64,000 nt of DNA from Kangiella profundi (GTDB lineage Bacteria > Pseudomonadota > Gammaproteobacteria > Enterobacterales > Kangiellaceae), in contig NZ_CP025120.1 in assembly GCF_002838765.1 (NCBI RefSeq), forward strand, positions 558,001 to 622,000. The letters run 5' to 3'. Position numbers and translations under genes: made by a program. The stretch's first letter is position 1, and each line of letters opens with the position of its first letter. Positions 1-8,650 of the stretch are shown piece after piece. The notes below the pieces were generated by a model that ran no database searches, was not told the DNA's origin, and saw only the letters and a list, made by a program, of their open reading frames with translations.

Positions 1-1225
1 TAAAACCGCAGCTTTTGGTCTGGCGATTCTTGAAAAGCTTGATACGAAAAACTTCTCGGTACAATCGCTGGTGTTATGTCCAACCCGTGAACTGGCTGAA
101 CAGGTGGCGGAAGAAATTCGTCGTCTGGCACGCCCCATTGCCAACGTTAAAGTATTAACCGTTTGCGGTGGCACCCCGTTGAGACCTCAGGCTGATTCAC
201 TAAAACATGGCGCGCATATCATGGTCGGAACTCCGGGCAGGGTGGTGGACCATCTGGAAAAGCAGACGCTGGATTTAGAAGGCATCACAACCTTGGTGCT
301 GGACGAAGCCGATCGTATGCTCGATATGGGATTCCAGCCAGCGCTCGACACCATCATCGAAGAACTGCCGATTCAGCGTCAGAACTTATTATTCAGTGCG
401 ACCTACCCACCGCAAATTCAATCCATCGCCGAGCGCGTGATGAAACAGCCGGTGCTGGTGCAGTCGATAGACAAACATACCCACGCCAGCATCGCGCAGG
501 ATTTCTATAAAATCAGTGACGAAGGCGAACGCGGGGTTGCCGTCCGATTGTTATTATTGAAACATCGCCCAGACTCTACCGTGATTTTCTGTAATACCAA
601 AAATCATGTTAAAGAGCTGACGCAGGAACTGAAAAACTACGGTTTCAGTGTGCTCGCTCTGCATGGTGATCTGGAACAGAAAGAACGGGATCAGGCGTTA
701 GTCCGATTCTCTAACAACAGCGTGTCGATCATGGTCGCGACCGACGTTGCCGCGCGCGGACTGGATATCGACTCACTAGATCTGGTCATCAACTACCACA
801 TCGCCAGCGATCCCGAAGTACATGTGCATCGCATCGGAAGAACTGGCCGTGCCGGAAATAAAGGCCATGCCTGCTCTATTGTCATCAATAAAGAAAGTCA
901 CAAGCTCGCTCGACTGGCTGACTATCTTGGACAGGAAATCACCACACAACCATTGCCTGATCGACAGCTGTTGAAAGAACCCACTTTCAGACCGCCGATG
1001 TCGACCATCCAGATCGATGGCGGAAAAAAACAGAAACTTCGTCCCGGCGATATCCTCGGTGCGCTAACCGCTGACTACCGAATCGAAGGTAGCGATGTCG
1101 GCAAGATCCAGGTCGCCAACAGTTGGGCCTATGTTGCCGTTAAAACGCCATTGCTGGAAACCGCAGTGCAATTGCTCAACAACGGTAAAATGAAAGGCAA
1201 GAAGTTCAGAGCAAGAAAGATCTAG
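1..1225 (+). CDS. dbpA: ATP-dependent RNA helicase DbpA (5' end cut off by window)
   Basis: DEAD-box helicase that in E. coli acts on 23S rRNA helix 92 during large-subunit assembly. The frame is open from base 2, where it reads KTAAFG, the end of motif I. The Q motif and the first ~50 residues therefore lie outside the window, and the GTG at 71 is internal. Visible motifs: PTREL, TPGR, DEAD (VLDEADRMLD), SAT, VATDVAARGLD and HRIGRTGRAG. The last ~75 residues (from KQKLRPGDILGAL) match the DbpA C-terminal RNA-binding domain, which separates DbpA from other DEAD-box helicases. About 407 residues are visible; E. coli DbpA has 457. Confidence 0.93.
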   Translation, partial: KTAAFGLAILEKLDTKNFSVQSLVLCPTRELAEQVAEEIRRLARPIANVKVLTVCGGTPLRPQADSLKHGAHIMVGTPGRVVDHLEKQTLDLEGITTLVLDEADRMLDMGFQPALDTIIEELPIQRQNLLFSATYPPQIQSIAERVMKQPVLVQSIDKHTHASIAQDFYKISDEGERGVAVRLLLLKHRPDSTVIFCNTKNHVKELTQELKNYGFSVLALHGDLEQKERDQALVRFSNNSVSIMVATDVAARGLDIDSLDLVINYHIASDPEVHVHRIGRTGRAGNKGHACSIVINKESHKLARLADYLGQEITTQPLPDRQLLKEPTFRPPMSTIQIDGGKKQKLRPGDILGALTADYRIEGSDVGKIQVANSWAYVAVKTPLLETAVQLLNNGKMKGKKFRARKI

Positions 1226-1255
1226 AGCTCTAAACGCGTAATCTGCAAAATATTC

Positions 1256-1320
1256 CTGTTATCCCGCTACTGTGACCGTAGGAAATACCTTTAGGTAATA
1301 GCGGGATCCAGTGCCTTTGG
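1256..1320. repeat. dispersed palindromic repeat R1
   Basis: Arms atcccgcta (1261-1269) and tagcgggat (1299-1307) form an inverted repeat. It is followed by ccagtgccttt. The 18-mer at 1301-1318 recurs exactly, in reverse orientation, at 8651-8668, and 13 of its bases recur at 8825-8837. It lies between dbpA and the SRAP gene and has no clean U-tract, so it looks like a REP-type element rather than a simple terminator. Confidence 0.65.
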
Positions 1321-1450
1321 TTCTTTAATTAATAACTCCAAATCCAAAAGCTATGTCATCCTATGCAAGGGCACTTAACACATCTTTTCTCCCATAATGA
1401 GTTTTAAACCAGTTTTCGCTATGATGGAAAAAAATCAGGGAGTGTTAATC

Positions 1451-2104
1451 ATGTGCGGACTGGTAGAGCTTTATAAAAAGCCAGCGAAAAAAATCGAAAA
1501 GACCCTCGACTTGCAGGTTCCTCTCGAGCTGGGAACCTTTCGCTGTTACCACCCGGTTCAGATTATTCATAACAATGGACAAGACAATCAGGTCAATAAA
1601 GCCCTCTGGCAATTCCTGCTCGAACAAAAAGACGGTCAATGGAAAGCGAGTAAATACACCTCCTTTAACAGCCGCTGGTACGAAGGGCAGGGCTTTAAAA
1701 AATCCTTCACCAGCGCATATCGCGAAAGTCGTTGCATTATCCCAGCAAGCGCCTTTGTCGAAGGCATGAATAAAGTCTACCACTTGTTAAAACCCGCCGA
1801 CGGCAGCCCCATCTATTTCGGTGGACTCTTCAAAAACTGGGGCGACGAAGACAATCCTGTCAACTCCGCGTCCATGATCACCATTCCTCCACACCCCAAA
1901 CTCGAAGGCATCCATAACAAAGCCATGCCGCTCATGATCCCTGAAAACGATCTCGACATGTGGCTTGATCCAGAGTTTCACAATACCGATGCTTTTACTG
2001 ACTTAATGCAGCCGCAACTAAAGACAGACTTTGAGGTGGTGAAAATAAAAGGCTGGAGTCAGGTAGAACCAATCGATGATGGCTTTGAAATTAAGGCCGA
2101 TTAG
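1451..2104 (+). CDS. SRAP-family abasic-site-binding protein (YedK/HMCES-like)
   Basis: SRAP proteins bind abasic sites in single-stranded DNA. They crosslink through the Cys that follows the initiator Met and shield the lesion. I chose ATG 1451 because it gives N-terminal MCG, which the chemistry needs; the longer frame from 1397 would bury that Cys. Other family signatures are FNSRWY, CIIPASAFVEG (conserved Glu) and HNKAMPLMI (active-site His). Length is 217 residues, close to YedK (222). The gene stands alone between dbpA and the SIR2 fusion gene. No lexA box was recognised upstream, so SOS control is not supported. Confidence 0.88.
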   Translation: MCGLVELYKKPAKKIEKTLDLQVPLELGTFRCYHPVQIIHNNGQDNQVNKALWQFLLEQKDGQWKASKYTSFNSRWYEGQGFKKSFTSAYRESRCIIPASAFVEGMNKVYHLLKPADGSPIYFGGLFKNWGDEDNPVNSASMITIPPHPKLEGIHNKAMPLMIPENDLDMWLDPEFHNTDAFTDLMQPQLKTDFEVVKIKGWSQVEPIDDGFEIKAD

Positions 2105-2156
2105 AAAGAAAATCTACTCAAACCGCATTAATTCCCTTCTGTATTCAATATGTTGC

Positions 2157-2172
2157 AATGCATTTGTGCATT
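2157..2172. promoter_or_regulatory. perfect 6-bp inverted repeat upstream of the SIR2 gene
   Basis: AATGCA-tttg-TGCATT sits ~145 bp before the SIR2-fusion start, in a 211-bp AT-rich gap. A second aatgcattt lies near 2265. A weak promoter-like pair (TTGCAA 2153-2158, 17 bp, TGTACA 2176-2181) overlaps it. It could be an operator, but chance is possible in AT-rich DNA. Confidence 0.25.
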
Positions 2173-2315
2173 AAATGTACAGTTGTAAAAAAATGTGACG
2201 TGGTATACATTGTTTTGTGCGAATTTAGGTGAGTTCATTTAGCTAAATTGAAGAGAGAATAAACCAATGCATTTAATGTGATTATATGGAATAGATATAA
2301 ACTAATAGGACAATC

Positions 2316-5300
2316 ATGACAAAGAGTATAAATAAAGAAGAGTTTCCTGCCTATATAAAGCAACAAATTGAAAAAGGTAATGCGATTTTATTTCTCGGCT
2401 CTGGCTTTAGTTTTGGAGCTATGTGTCCGAATGGAAATACGCCCCCATCAGGAGAACAGCTAAGGGATGAGTTATGTGATGAATATCTAGATGGGGAGAT
2501 GAAGGATAAGCCGTTAACAACAGTTGCAAATTATGCAAAGAATGAAAGTAGTCGAAGGGTTGTAGAGCAGTTCATCAAAGACCGGCTAATACATCTAGTT
2601 CCACAATCTTATCATTGTGCAATTTCAAACTTCAAATGGCACTCTATATTCACTACAAATTATGATTTAGTTTTAGAAAATGCATACTCTGGAAATCAAC
2701 AAAGACAGCAGCAGTTATCTCCAATCTTATCCGACGAACAAAGCTTTAGTGAAATAATAAAAGATAAAGAGAATGTTCCATACTTTAAATTGCACGGATG
2801 TATTACAGATATTAACTCACAGAATCCATTAATATTAACCACTGAAGAATATGCCAAATATGAAAAAAATCGAATAAAGTTATTTAGGCATTTACGTGAA
2901 AGTGCTCGAGACAGACCGATAATATTCATAGGCTATTCAATAAGCGACCCCAATATAAATTCTATCTTGTTTGATTTAACTGATAGCAATATTGAACGAC
3001 AGATGTATGTGACAGTTGACCCAGGTCTTAATATCTATGATATGAGAATGTGGTCTTCGCATAGGATACATCCTATTAAAGCTACACTTGAAGAGTTTGT
3101 TGAGTTTTTAGAAAGTGAAATAGATACTAGGAAGTATGACTTACTAACGGCATATGATGAACGAGAACATGCTGTTTACAAATACATACCTCAGGATATA
3201 AAAATAACCAATGATGCAATTGAATATATAAATACAGAATTTAAATTTATACATAGTGAAATGAAAGTTACTGGTGTCTCTCCAAAGGACTTTTACAGGG
3301 GGTTAGACAAAGGCTGGGGGGGGATACATCAAGGCTTAGATGTAGAAAGAAAGGTTTGTAATAGAATTATATCAGCATCTATAGATTTGATAGATGAAAA
3401 AAAGCCAACAGTAATATTGCTTAAGGGTTTTGCCGGAAGTGGGAAAACAATAGTTCTTAAACGTTATTCTTGGAGTATGGCTTTTGATTTTGATGAGCCT
3501 GTTTTTTATTTAAACAAAGGGGGGGTTCTTCGAGTTGATTTAATTATGGAAATTTTGGGGGCGTTTAATAGGAGAGTAATACTTGTAATTGATGATGTTT
3601 TGCACTCTTCATCTGAGTTTGTTGAGTTGATGAATGCCATTAAATCCACAAACTTGAATGTTCTGATAATAGTATCGGCCAGAAATAACGAATGGAATCA
3701 AGACGTAAATGAGTGTGATGAGTTAATTGATAATACATTTGAACTTGGAAAGTTATCAGTAAAAGTTATCCCTACATTAGTACAAAAACTTACTAAATAT
3801 AAGTGTTTTGAAGATAGTGTTTTAAATAGTTATACAGAATCGGAGTTAGTTACTCATTTTGAGGAAAAGCTTGATAAATTATTATTGGTTGCATTGCATG
3901 AAGTTACTTCGGGAAAAACCTTTGAAGAAATAATAGTTGACGAATTTAAACGTATCGTGCCTGCTCAGGCCAAAATAATTTATAAAGATATTTGTACTTT
4001 AAATAGGCTTGATGTCCCTGTTCGTGCTGGATTGATATCTCGAGTTTCAGGAGTGAAAATTGAAGATTTCAATAGAAACTTTCTGGCTCCTCTTGAGCAT
4101 GTGGTAACAGTGTTTATGGATTATTATTCTAGGGATTATGCTTACTCATCAAGACATCCGTATATTGCAGAAATTGTTTTTAATTACACTATTGAAAGTC
4201 AAGAAGAGAAATACGAGCAGATAATGAGGTTGGCTAGTAAAATGAATCTTGACTATACATCAGACAATGAAGCATTTAGGCAAATTATTGCCGGCAAGAA
4301 ACTTGCTAACATGTTCACTGATAAATCATATGCTATGGGTATCTATCAAATTTTTGAAGATATTGGTGCTGACCTTTCGCATATTAACCATCAGAAAGCC
4401 ATGTTCGAACTTCACCATATGAATGGAAATCTAAATAGCGCATTGCAATTTATTGCTGAGGCGAAGAGCCATTCTGAGTATGGAGACACTAATAAAGCTA
4501 TAAAACATACTGAGGGAACAATTTTAAGGCGTATCGCAAAGATTGAGAAAAATACTCTTTTAAAAAATAAATATAGAGAGAATGCGAAAGTCATATTTAG
4601 GGAGTTGATGTCTGGGAAGCCTAAGGACTCAAGGAGTCATGTTGGTTATTTGCGAGCATTGTTAAATGAACTAGATGACATGAAAGATATTGTAGAAAGT
4701 GTTGTTGAAGACGAAGTAATTATTGACACAGTCAAACAAGCTCAGTCTACCATTAGCAAGGCTTTACAATTGTTCCCGTCAGATCCTCATGTTTTACAGG
4801 TAGAGGCTGAATTAGAGGGGTTTTTGCAGAATTTCGATAAAGCAAAAGATCTAATAGAAAAAGCGTATTCCATCAACTCTGAAAATTCGTATGTTGCAAT
4901 TCGGCATGCAAGAAACCTTGTCAAATCAGGTGACACTGAAAGTGCCTTAAAGATTCTAAGTAATACTTTATCAAAGCAGCCTAATAATATGGCTATTAAT
5001 TTCGAAATAGCAAAGATATTGATCCAAAAAAATGATGATGGATTGTTGCCTCAAATCGAAACGTATTTAAAGCGTAGCTTTGCTAAATTTGACGGAAATT
5101 ACTTAGCTCAGTTATGGTATGCAAGGCATCAATATCTTTATGGAGATCATTCAAAAGCATATGAAATATTCTCACATTTAAAAGTTGCCAGGGTATCCTC
5201 AAGTGTGAAGAATAATGAAAAGGGGATGGTTCTTGATTCCAGCGGAGCCCCAAAAATATATAGCGGGTATATAAAACAAGACCATGGGAACTTTTACTTC

Positions 5301-5453
5301 ATTTATTCAAATGAGCTGCGTGATACAGTGTTTGCTCACCAAGACGACTTTAATGACTGCATTGATGATGATAACCTTATGAATAAGAATGTTTCGTTTC
5401 AGTTAGTTTTCACCATGAAAGGTCCTAAGGCTAAGTTTATTGATTTTATTTGA
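2316..5453 (+). CDS. SIR2 - P-loop NTPase - TPR - cold-shock-like fusion; probable antiphage NADase
   Basis: Large soluble multidomain protein of 1045 residues. Residues ~20-270 are a SIR2-like domain: GSGFS at 28-32, TTNYD at 113-117 (conserved Asn/Asp), KLHG at 158-161 with His160, and IGYSISDPN at 205-213. Residues ~345-600 hold a STAND-like NTPase: Walker A GFAGSGKT at 371-378, Walker B VILVIDDV at 421-428, sensor-like VSARNN. Helical TPR-like repeats run from ~690 to 955. Residues ~975-1045 resemble a cold-shock/OB fold (GNFYFI, DTVFAHQ, GPKAKFIDF). In known defence families SIR2 depletes NAD+ and STAND/TPR parts sense the invader; that role here is inference. The gene is visibly more AT-rich than its neighbours and ends ~125 bp from tRNA-Met, which suggests transfer. 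No partner gene is adjacent. Start ATG 2316 follows a purine-rich aggac. Avs5 is another SIR2-STAND family but lacks this C-terminus, as I recall it. Confidence 0.82.
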   Translation: MTKSINKEEFPAYIKQQIEKGNAILFLGSGFSFGAMCPNGNTPPSGEQLRDELCDEYLDGEMKDKPLTTVANYAKNESSRRVVEQFIKDRLIHLVPQSYHCAISNFKWHSIFTTNYDLVLENAYSGNQQRQQQLSPILSDEQSFSEIIKDKENVPYFKLHGCITDINSQNPLILTTEEYAKYEKNRIKLFRHLRESARDRPIIFIGYSISDPNINSILFDLTDSNIERQMYVTVDPGLNIYDMRMWSSHRIHPIKATLEEFVEFLESEIDTRKYDLLTAYDEREHAVYKYIPQDIKITNDAIEYINTEFKFIHSEMKVTGVSPKDFYRGLDKGWGGIHQGLDVERKVCNRIISASIDLIDEKKPTVILLKGFAGSGKTIVLKRYSWSMAFDFDEPVFYLNKGGVLRVDLIMEILGAFNRRVILVIDDVLHSSSEFVELMNAIKSTNLNVLIIVSARNNEWNQDVNECDELIDNTFELGKLSVKVIPTLVQKLTKYKCFEDSVLNSYTESELVTHFEEKLDKLLLVALHEVTSGKTFEEIIVDEFKRIVPAQAKIIYKDICTLNRLDVPVRAGLISRVSGVKIEDFNRNFLAPLEHVVTVFMDYYSRDYAYSSRHPYIAEIVFNYTIESQEEKYEQIMRLASKMNLDYTSDNEAFRQIIAGKKLANMFTDKSYAMGIYQIFEDIGADLSHINHQKAMFELHHMNGNLNSALQFIAEAKSHSEYGDTNKAIKHTEGTILRRIAKIEKNTLLKNKYRENAKVIFRELMSGKPKDSRSHVGYLRALLNELDDMKDIVESVVEDEVIIDTVKQAQSTISKALQLFPSDPHVLQVEAELEGFLQNFDKAKDLIEKAYSINSENSYVAIRHARNLVKSGDTESALKILSNTLSKQPNNMAINFEIAKILIQKNDDGLLPQIETYLKRSFAKFDGNYLAQLWYARHQYLYGDHSKAYEIFSHLKVARVSSSVKNNEKGMVLDSSGAPKIYSGYIKQDHGNFYFIYSNELRDTVFAHQDDFNDCIDDDNLMNKNVSFQLVFTMKGPKAKFIDFI

Positions 5454-5539
5454 TTAATTAATTGGAAATTAATGGGGTCAGGGCAAATCAAACTCACATC
5501 TTGGACTTACGGTGGACTTACAAAATCCCAGCCAACAAA
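5454..5539. other. gap with possible mobile-element scar
   Basis: Holds ggggtcagggcaaatcaa (5473-5490), which resembles the GGGGTCAG-type sequences often found near REP-associated tyrosine transposases. A tandem ggactta motif follows near 5502-5520; its second copy reads ggtggactt, a 9-mer also present in the 3' part of the adjacent tRNA-Met gene. These may be remnants of an integration event. This is suggestive only. Confidence 0.3.
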
Positions 5540-5577
5540 AAAGGCTTACAGATTTCTCTGTAAGCCTTTCTTTTTAT
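5540..5577. terminator. bidirectional intrinsic terminator
   Basis: Stem aaaggcttacag (5540-5551) / ctgtaagccttt (5558-5569) with a 6-nt loop. A T-rich tract follows on the plus strand and T6 on the minus strand. It can end both the SIR2-gene transcript and the tRNA-Met transcript. Confidence 0.85.
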
Positions 5578-5578
5578 A

Positions 5579-5655
5579 TGGTAGCTATGGGTGGACTTGA
5601 ACCACCGACCCCAGCATTATGAATGCTGTGCTCTAACCAGCTGAGCTACATAGCC
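5579..5655 (-). tRNA. tRNA-Met (CAU), elongator
   Basis: 77-nt cloverleaf on the minus strand with encoded CCA. The acceptor stem is GGCTATG / CATAGCT with one G-T pair. The D-arm is AGCTCAGCTGGTTAGAGC, the anticodon loop is TTCATAA with anticodon CAT, and the T-loop is GTTCAAGTC. The paired first base and the lack of the initiator's three G-C anticodon-stem pairs argue for the elongator. tRNA 3' ends are common integration sites; the AT-rich SIR2 gene lies on the 3' side. Confidence 0.95.
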
Positions 5656-5753
5656 ATAATTCAGTGGCGCGTATTTTCGTGATTTGGGGGCTTCTTGTCA
5701 AGCCCCTGTCTATAAAAAGTATCGCGAAAATTCTGGCTTGAATTGATCCCGCT

Positions 5754-6845
5754 CTAGACGTTGAAACGGAAGTGCATGACATCGCCGTCCTGGACGATGT
5801 ATTCCTTACCTTCCAAGCGCCATTTACCGGCTTCTTTAGCGCCCGCTTCGCCGTTGCCTGCGATGTAGTCGTCGTAGGCGATGACTTCGGCGCGGATAAA
5901 GCCTTTTTCGAAGTCGGTGTGGATTACGCCAGCAGCCTGTGGTGCAGTTGCGCCCACTTTGACCTGCCATGCGCGAACTTCTTTAACGCCTGCCGTAAAG
6001 TAGGTCTGCAGGTTGAGTAGGTTGTAACCCGCGCGAATTACGCGGTTAAGGCCTGGCTCGTCCTGGCCTAAATCAGCAAGGAATTCGACTTTGTCTTCGT
6101 CGTCCAGTGCAGCAATTTCAGCTTCGATAGCGGCGCAGATTGGAACCACTTCGGAATGCTCGGCGGCAGCGAATTCACGAACTTTATCGAGCAATGGGTT
6201 GTCTTCGAAACCATCTTCGCTGACGTTGGCGATATACATGGTTGGCTTGTTGGTGATGAGCTGGAATTTGCGCATGATTTTCTGCTCATCTTTGTCCAGA
6301 TCCAGCGTACGCAGCGCATTACCTTCATCAAGGCAGGCTTTGGCTTTTTCCAATACCGCTAGTTCAGCTTTGGCTTCTTTATCGCCGCTTTTGGCGATTT
6401 TAGCGGTTTTCAGGATGCGTTTTTCAACCGCTTCAAGGTCAGCCAGCGCTAACTCAGTGTTGATGGTTTCGATGTCGGCGATAGGGTCAACCTTACCGGC
6501 AACGTGGACCACGTCGTCGTTAGCAAAGCAGCGTACTACGTGGGCAATCGCATGCGTTTCGCGGATGTTGGCCAGGAACTTGTTGCCCAGACCTTCACCT
6601 TTTGACGCACCAGCAACCAGACCGGCGATATCGACGAATTCCATGGTCGCGGGTAATACGCGCTGTGGATTAACGATATTGGCCAACGCATCAAGACGTG
6701 GATCAGGGATCGGCACGACACCGGTATTCGGCTCGATGGTGCAGAACGGGTAGTTTGCCGCATCAATGCCCGCATCGGTCAGTGCGTTGAAAAGTGTTGA
6801 TTTACCAACGTTCGGAAGTCCTACAATACCGCAATTTAATGGCAT
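5754..6845 (-). CDS. ychF: redox-regulated ATPase YchF (OLA1 family)
   Basis: Obg-related P-loop protein that prefers ATP and binds ribosomes. It is linked to stress responses and translation quality in E. coli. It has 363 residues, the same as E. coli YchF. Visible: G1 GLPNVGKST near residue 9, G3 [10 protein letters not shown], the NVSE region in place of a classic NKxD, and a C-terminal TGS domain from ~280. Start ATG 6845. It lies 29 bp after pth on the same strand, the usual pth-ychF pair. Confidence 0.96.
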   Translation of the reverse strand: MPLNCGIVGLPNVGKSTLFNALTDAGIDAANYPFCTIEPNTGVVPIPDPRLDALANIVNPQRVLPATMEFVDIAGLVAGASKGEGLGNKFLANIRETHAIAHVVRCFANDDVVHVAGKVDPIADIETINTELALADLEAVEKRILKTAKIAKSGDKEAKAELAVLEKAKACLDEGNALRTLDLDKDEQKIMRKFQLITNKPTMYIANVSEDGFEDNPLLDKVREFAAAEHSEVVPICAAIEAEIAALDDEDKVEFLADLGQDEPGLNRVIRAGYNLLNLQTYFTAGVKEVRAWQVKVGATAPQAAGVIHTDFEKGFIRAEVIAYDDYIAGNGEAGAKEAGKWRLEGKEYIVQDGDVMHFRFNV

Positions 6846-6874
6846 GACGTCATCTCTTTAGGTTGTGTTGCTGG

Positions 6875-7468
6875 TTAACTGGCGGGTGGGGTCAGGCTGT
6901 GTAAACGCTGTACTGCCTTGTCCCAATCTCCGCTCAATACGGTGCCGGTTTCGCGTACCGCTTCATCAATCGCAATGTTGATGGCGTTACGGTCATCCGG
7001 ACTTGGCTTACCGAGGACATAGCCTGTGACCTGGCTTTTATGGCCGGGGTGGCCGATGCCGACTCGTAAGCGTACGAATTCTTTATTGTTTCCCAGTTTG
7101 CCGATGGTATCGCGCAGGCCATTATGACCGCCGTGACCACCGCCTCGCTTGAGCTTCAAGGTACCGGGAGGAATATCCAGTTCGTCGTGTGCGACCAGGA
7201 TCTGTTCTGGCTCGACTTTATAAAAGTTGGCAACCGCCTGTATGGCTTTGCCGCTAAGATTCATGAAGGTGGTTGGGATCAACAGCATCACTTCGTGACC
7301 GTCGATAAACCCTTTGCCATAGAGTCCATGAAACTTGCTTTCAACTTTTAGGGGAATCGAATAGGCGCGCGCGAGCTCTTCCACATACCAGGCTCCGGCA
7401 TTGTGGCGGGTGCCTTCGTATTGTGTGCCTGGGTTAGCCAGACCGACAATTAACTTGATGCTGGACAC
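6875..7468 (-). CDS. pth: peptidyl-tRNA hydrolase
   Basis: Cleaves peptidyl-tRNA released early from ribosomes so that tRNA is recycled. 197 residues, typical for bacterial Pth. Catalytic signatures: [17 protein letters not shown] with Asn12 and His22 (E. coli His20), the FMNLSG motif, HDELDIPPG, and [10 protein letters not shown]. It lies between rplY and ychF, as in Pseudomonas and E. coli relatives. Confidence 0.97.
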   Translation of the reverse strand: MSSIKLIVGLANPGTQYEGTRHNAGAWYVEELARAYSIPLKVESKFHGLYGKGFIDGHEVMLLIPTTFMNLSGKAIQAVANFYKVEPEQILVAHDELDIPPGTLKLKRGGGHGGHNGLRDTIGKLGNNKEFVRLRVGIGHPGHKSQVTGYVLGKPSPDDRNAINIAIDEAVRETGTVLSGDWDKAVQRLHSLTPPAS

Positions 7469-7503
7469 TGCGCAATTTCCCCAAAGTTAAGAAACGTTAA
7501 AAT

Positions 7504-7570
7504 TTAAAAAAAAGGGCTTTAAAGAAAAGACCCCGAAATGGTTGCCCTTAAAAAGGATTTCGAGGTCTTA
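7504..7570 (-). terminator. hairpin and T-run downstream of rplY
   Basis: Arms aagaccccgaaat (7527-7539) and atttcgaggtctt (7557-7569) pair with one mismatch. Read on the minus strand, a gccctttttttt tract follows (7506-7517). An alternative stem, aagggc/gccctt, sits directly on that T-run. Probably separates rplY from pth. Confidence 0.5.
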
Positions 7571-7610
7571 TCATAGCCAGAAATGGCCGACTTAGCTAAG
7601 GAGCCAAAGA

Positions 7611-8294
7611 TTACTCTTTGTCTTCGCCTGCTTCTTCGTCGCCTTTCTGTTCAGATGCTGGAACTTCTGCTGCTGCTTCATCAGCCGCTTCTGCTTCAGC
7701 TTCTTCATCTTCAGATGGGCCACTTGGACGAACAACGTTCGCTACAGACAAGTCGTGCTCTTCGCCTTGAAGTGCTGTTAGTTCAACACCTTCTGGCAAT
7801 ACTAGATCTGACAAGTGGATAGTTTCACCAAGATCCAAGCCACCTAGGTCAACTTCGATGTACTCAGGTAGGTTACGTGGACGACACGCTACTTCTACGC
7901 TAGTGATTTGGTGAGACATTACGCCGCCAGCTTTAACGCCAGGAGCTGATTTCTCGTTAAGGAAGTGCAATGGAACAGTCGCGTTCATGATTTCACCACG
8001 AACGATGCGCTTAAGGTCCATGTGCAATACTTTAGGTTTGAAAGGGTGACGCTGAATGTCTTTAATCACTACTTCTTCAACTTCACCAGCGATGTCCAAT
8101 TTGATGATTGAAGAATAAACAGCTTCTTCATCCAACATATTGATGATCTGGTTGTGATTTAAAGAAATAGATTTAGGTTCTTCCTTACCACCGTAAACGA
8201 TAGCAGGAATCATGTCTGCTTCGCGACGTAGGCGGCGGCTCGCACCTTTCCCCATATCGCTACGCAATTCAGCGTTAAAAATATATTCGCTCAT
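7611..8294 (-). CDS. rplY: 50S ribosomal protein L25, long CTC type
   Basis: Binds 5S rRNA in the large subunit. 227 residues: an N-terminal L25 domain (MSEYIFNAELRSDMGKGASR onward), a C-terminal TL5/CTC beta domain (from ~100), and an acidic Glu/Ala tail of ~40 residues. The enteric short form has ~94 residues. I chose ATG 8294 over an in-frame ATG at 8354 because a GGAG site (8303-8306, minus strand) precedes it and the L25 homology begins there. Upstream of pth-ychF in the conserved order. Confidence 0.95.
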   Translation of the reverse strand: MSEYIFNAELRSDMGKGASRRLRREADMIPAIVYGGKEEPKSISLNHNQIINMLDEEAVYSSIIKLDIAGEVEEVVIKDIQRHPFKPKVLHMDLKRIVRGEIMNATVPLHFLNEKSAPGVKAGGVMSHQITSVEVACRPRNLPEYIEVDLGGLDLGETIHLSDLVLPEGVELTALQGEEHDLSVANVVRPSGPSEDEEAEAEAADEAAAEVPASEQKGDEEAGEDKE

Positions 8295-8407
8295 TGTGTT
8301 ACTCCACAAGTTGAGGGTTAGTATAAACCTGGCTTCGCGACCAAAGACAGGCATGAATTCTTGGGTTTTAGGTCGATTTAACCGGATTGGCCCAAAAATG
8401 GTGCGAA

Positions 8408-8413
8408 ATTATA
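8408..8413 (-). promoter_or_regulatory. candidate -10 of the rplY promoter
   Basis: Perfect TATAAT on the minus strand ~115 bp before the rplY start. No convincing -35 was found at 16-18 bp. A second possible -10, TATACT (8325-8320), lies closer to the gene. Confidence 0.35.
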
Positions 8414-8488
8414 CAACAGCAAGGGTCGCAGAAGCTAGGGAAAATGTGGATTTATTAGCCAATTGGGGGTAGGGGCTTATTTAGATCT

Positions 8489-8563
8489 GTCATTCCGGAT
8501 TTTATCCGGAATCGAGTATGCTTTGTGAGTAAGAGCAGATTCCGTGTCGTAGCACGGAATGAC
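8489..8563. repeat. composite palindromic repeat R2
   Basis: Two hairpins joined: GTCATTCCGGA-tttta-TCCGGAATC, then GATTCCGTG-tcgtag-CACGGAATGAC. The outer ends GTCATTCCG (8489-8497) and CGGAATGAC (8555-8563) are also complementary. The 14-mer at 8530-8543 recurs in reverse at 14590-14603. Confidence 0.75.
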
Positions 8564-8650
8564 AAGCCTGTGTGGTTTTTTAGGCAATTGAGGTGGTAGG
8601 GGCAATGCCTGTGTGCTTGCCCATTAAGGGGTACTTGTCTTGTTTTGTTT

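Noticed and set aside
1397..1450. Upstream start for the SRAP protein at 1397
   Set aside because: Would bury the catalytic Cys2, which must be N-terminal.
6091..6753. 220-residue frame on the plus strand inside ychF
   Set aside because: Out-of-frame antisense shadow of a conserved gene; Ser/Ala-rich composition is typical of such shadows.
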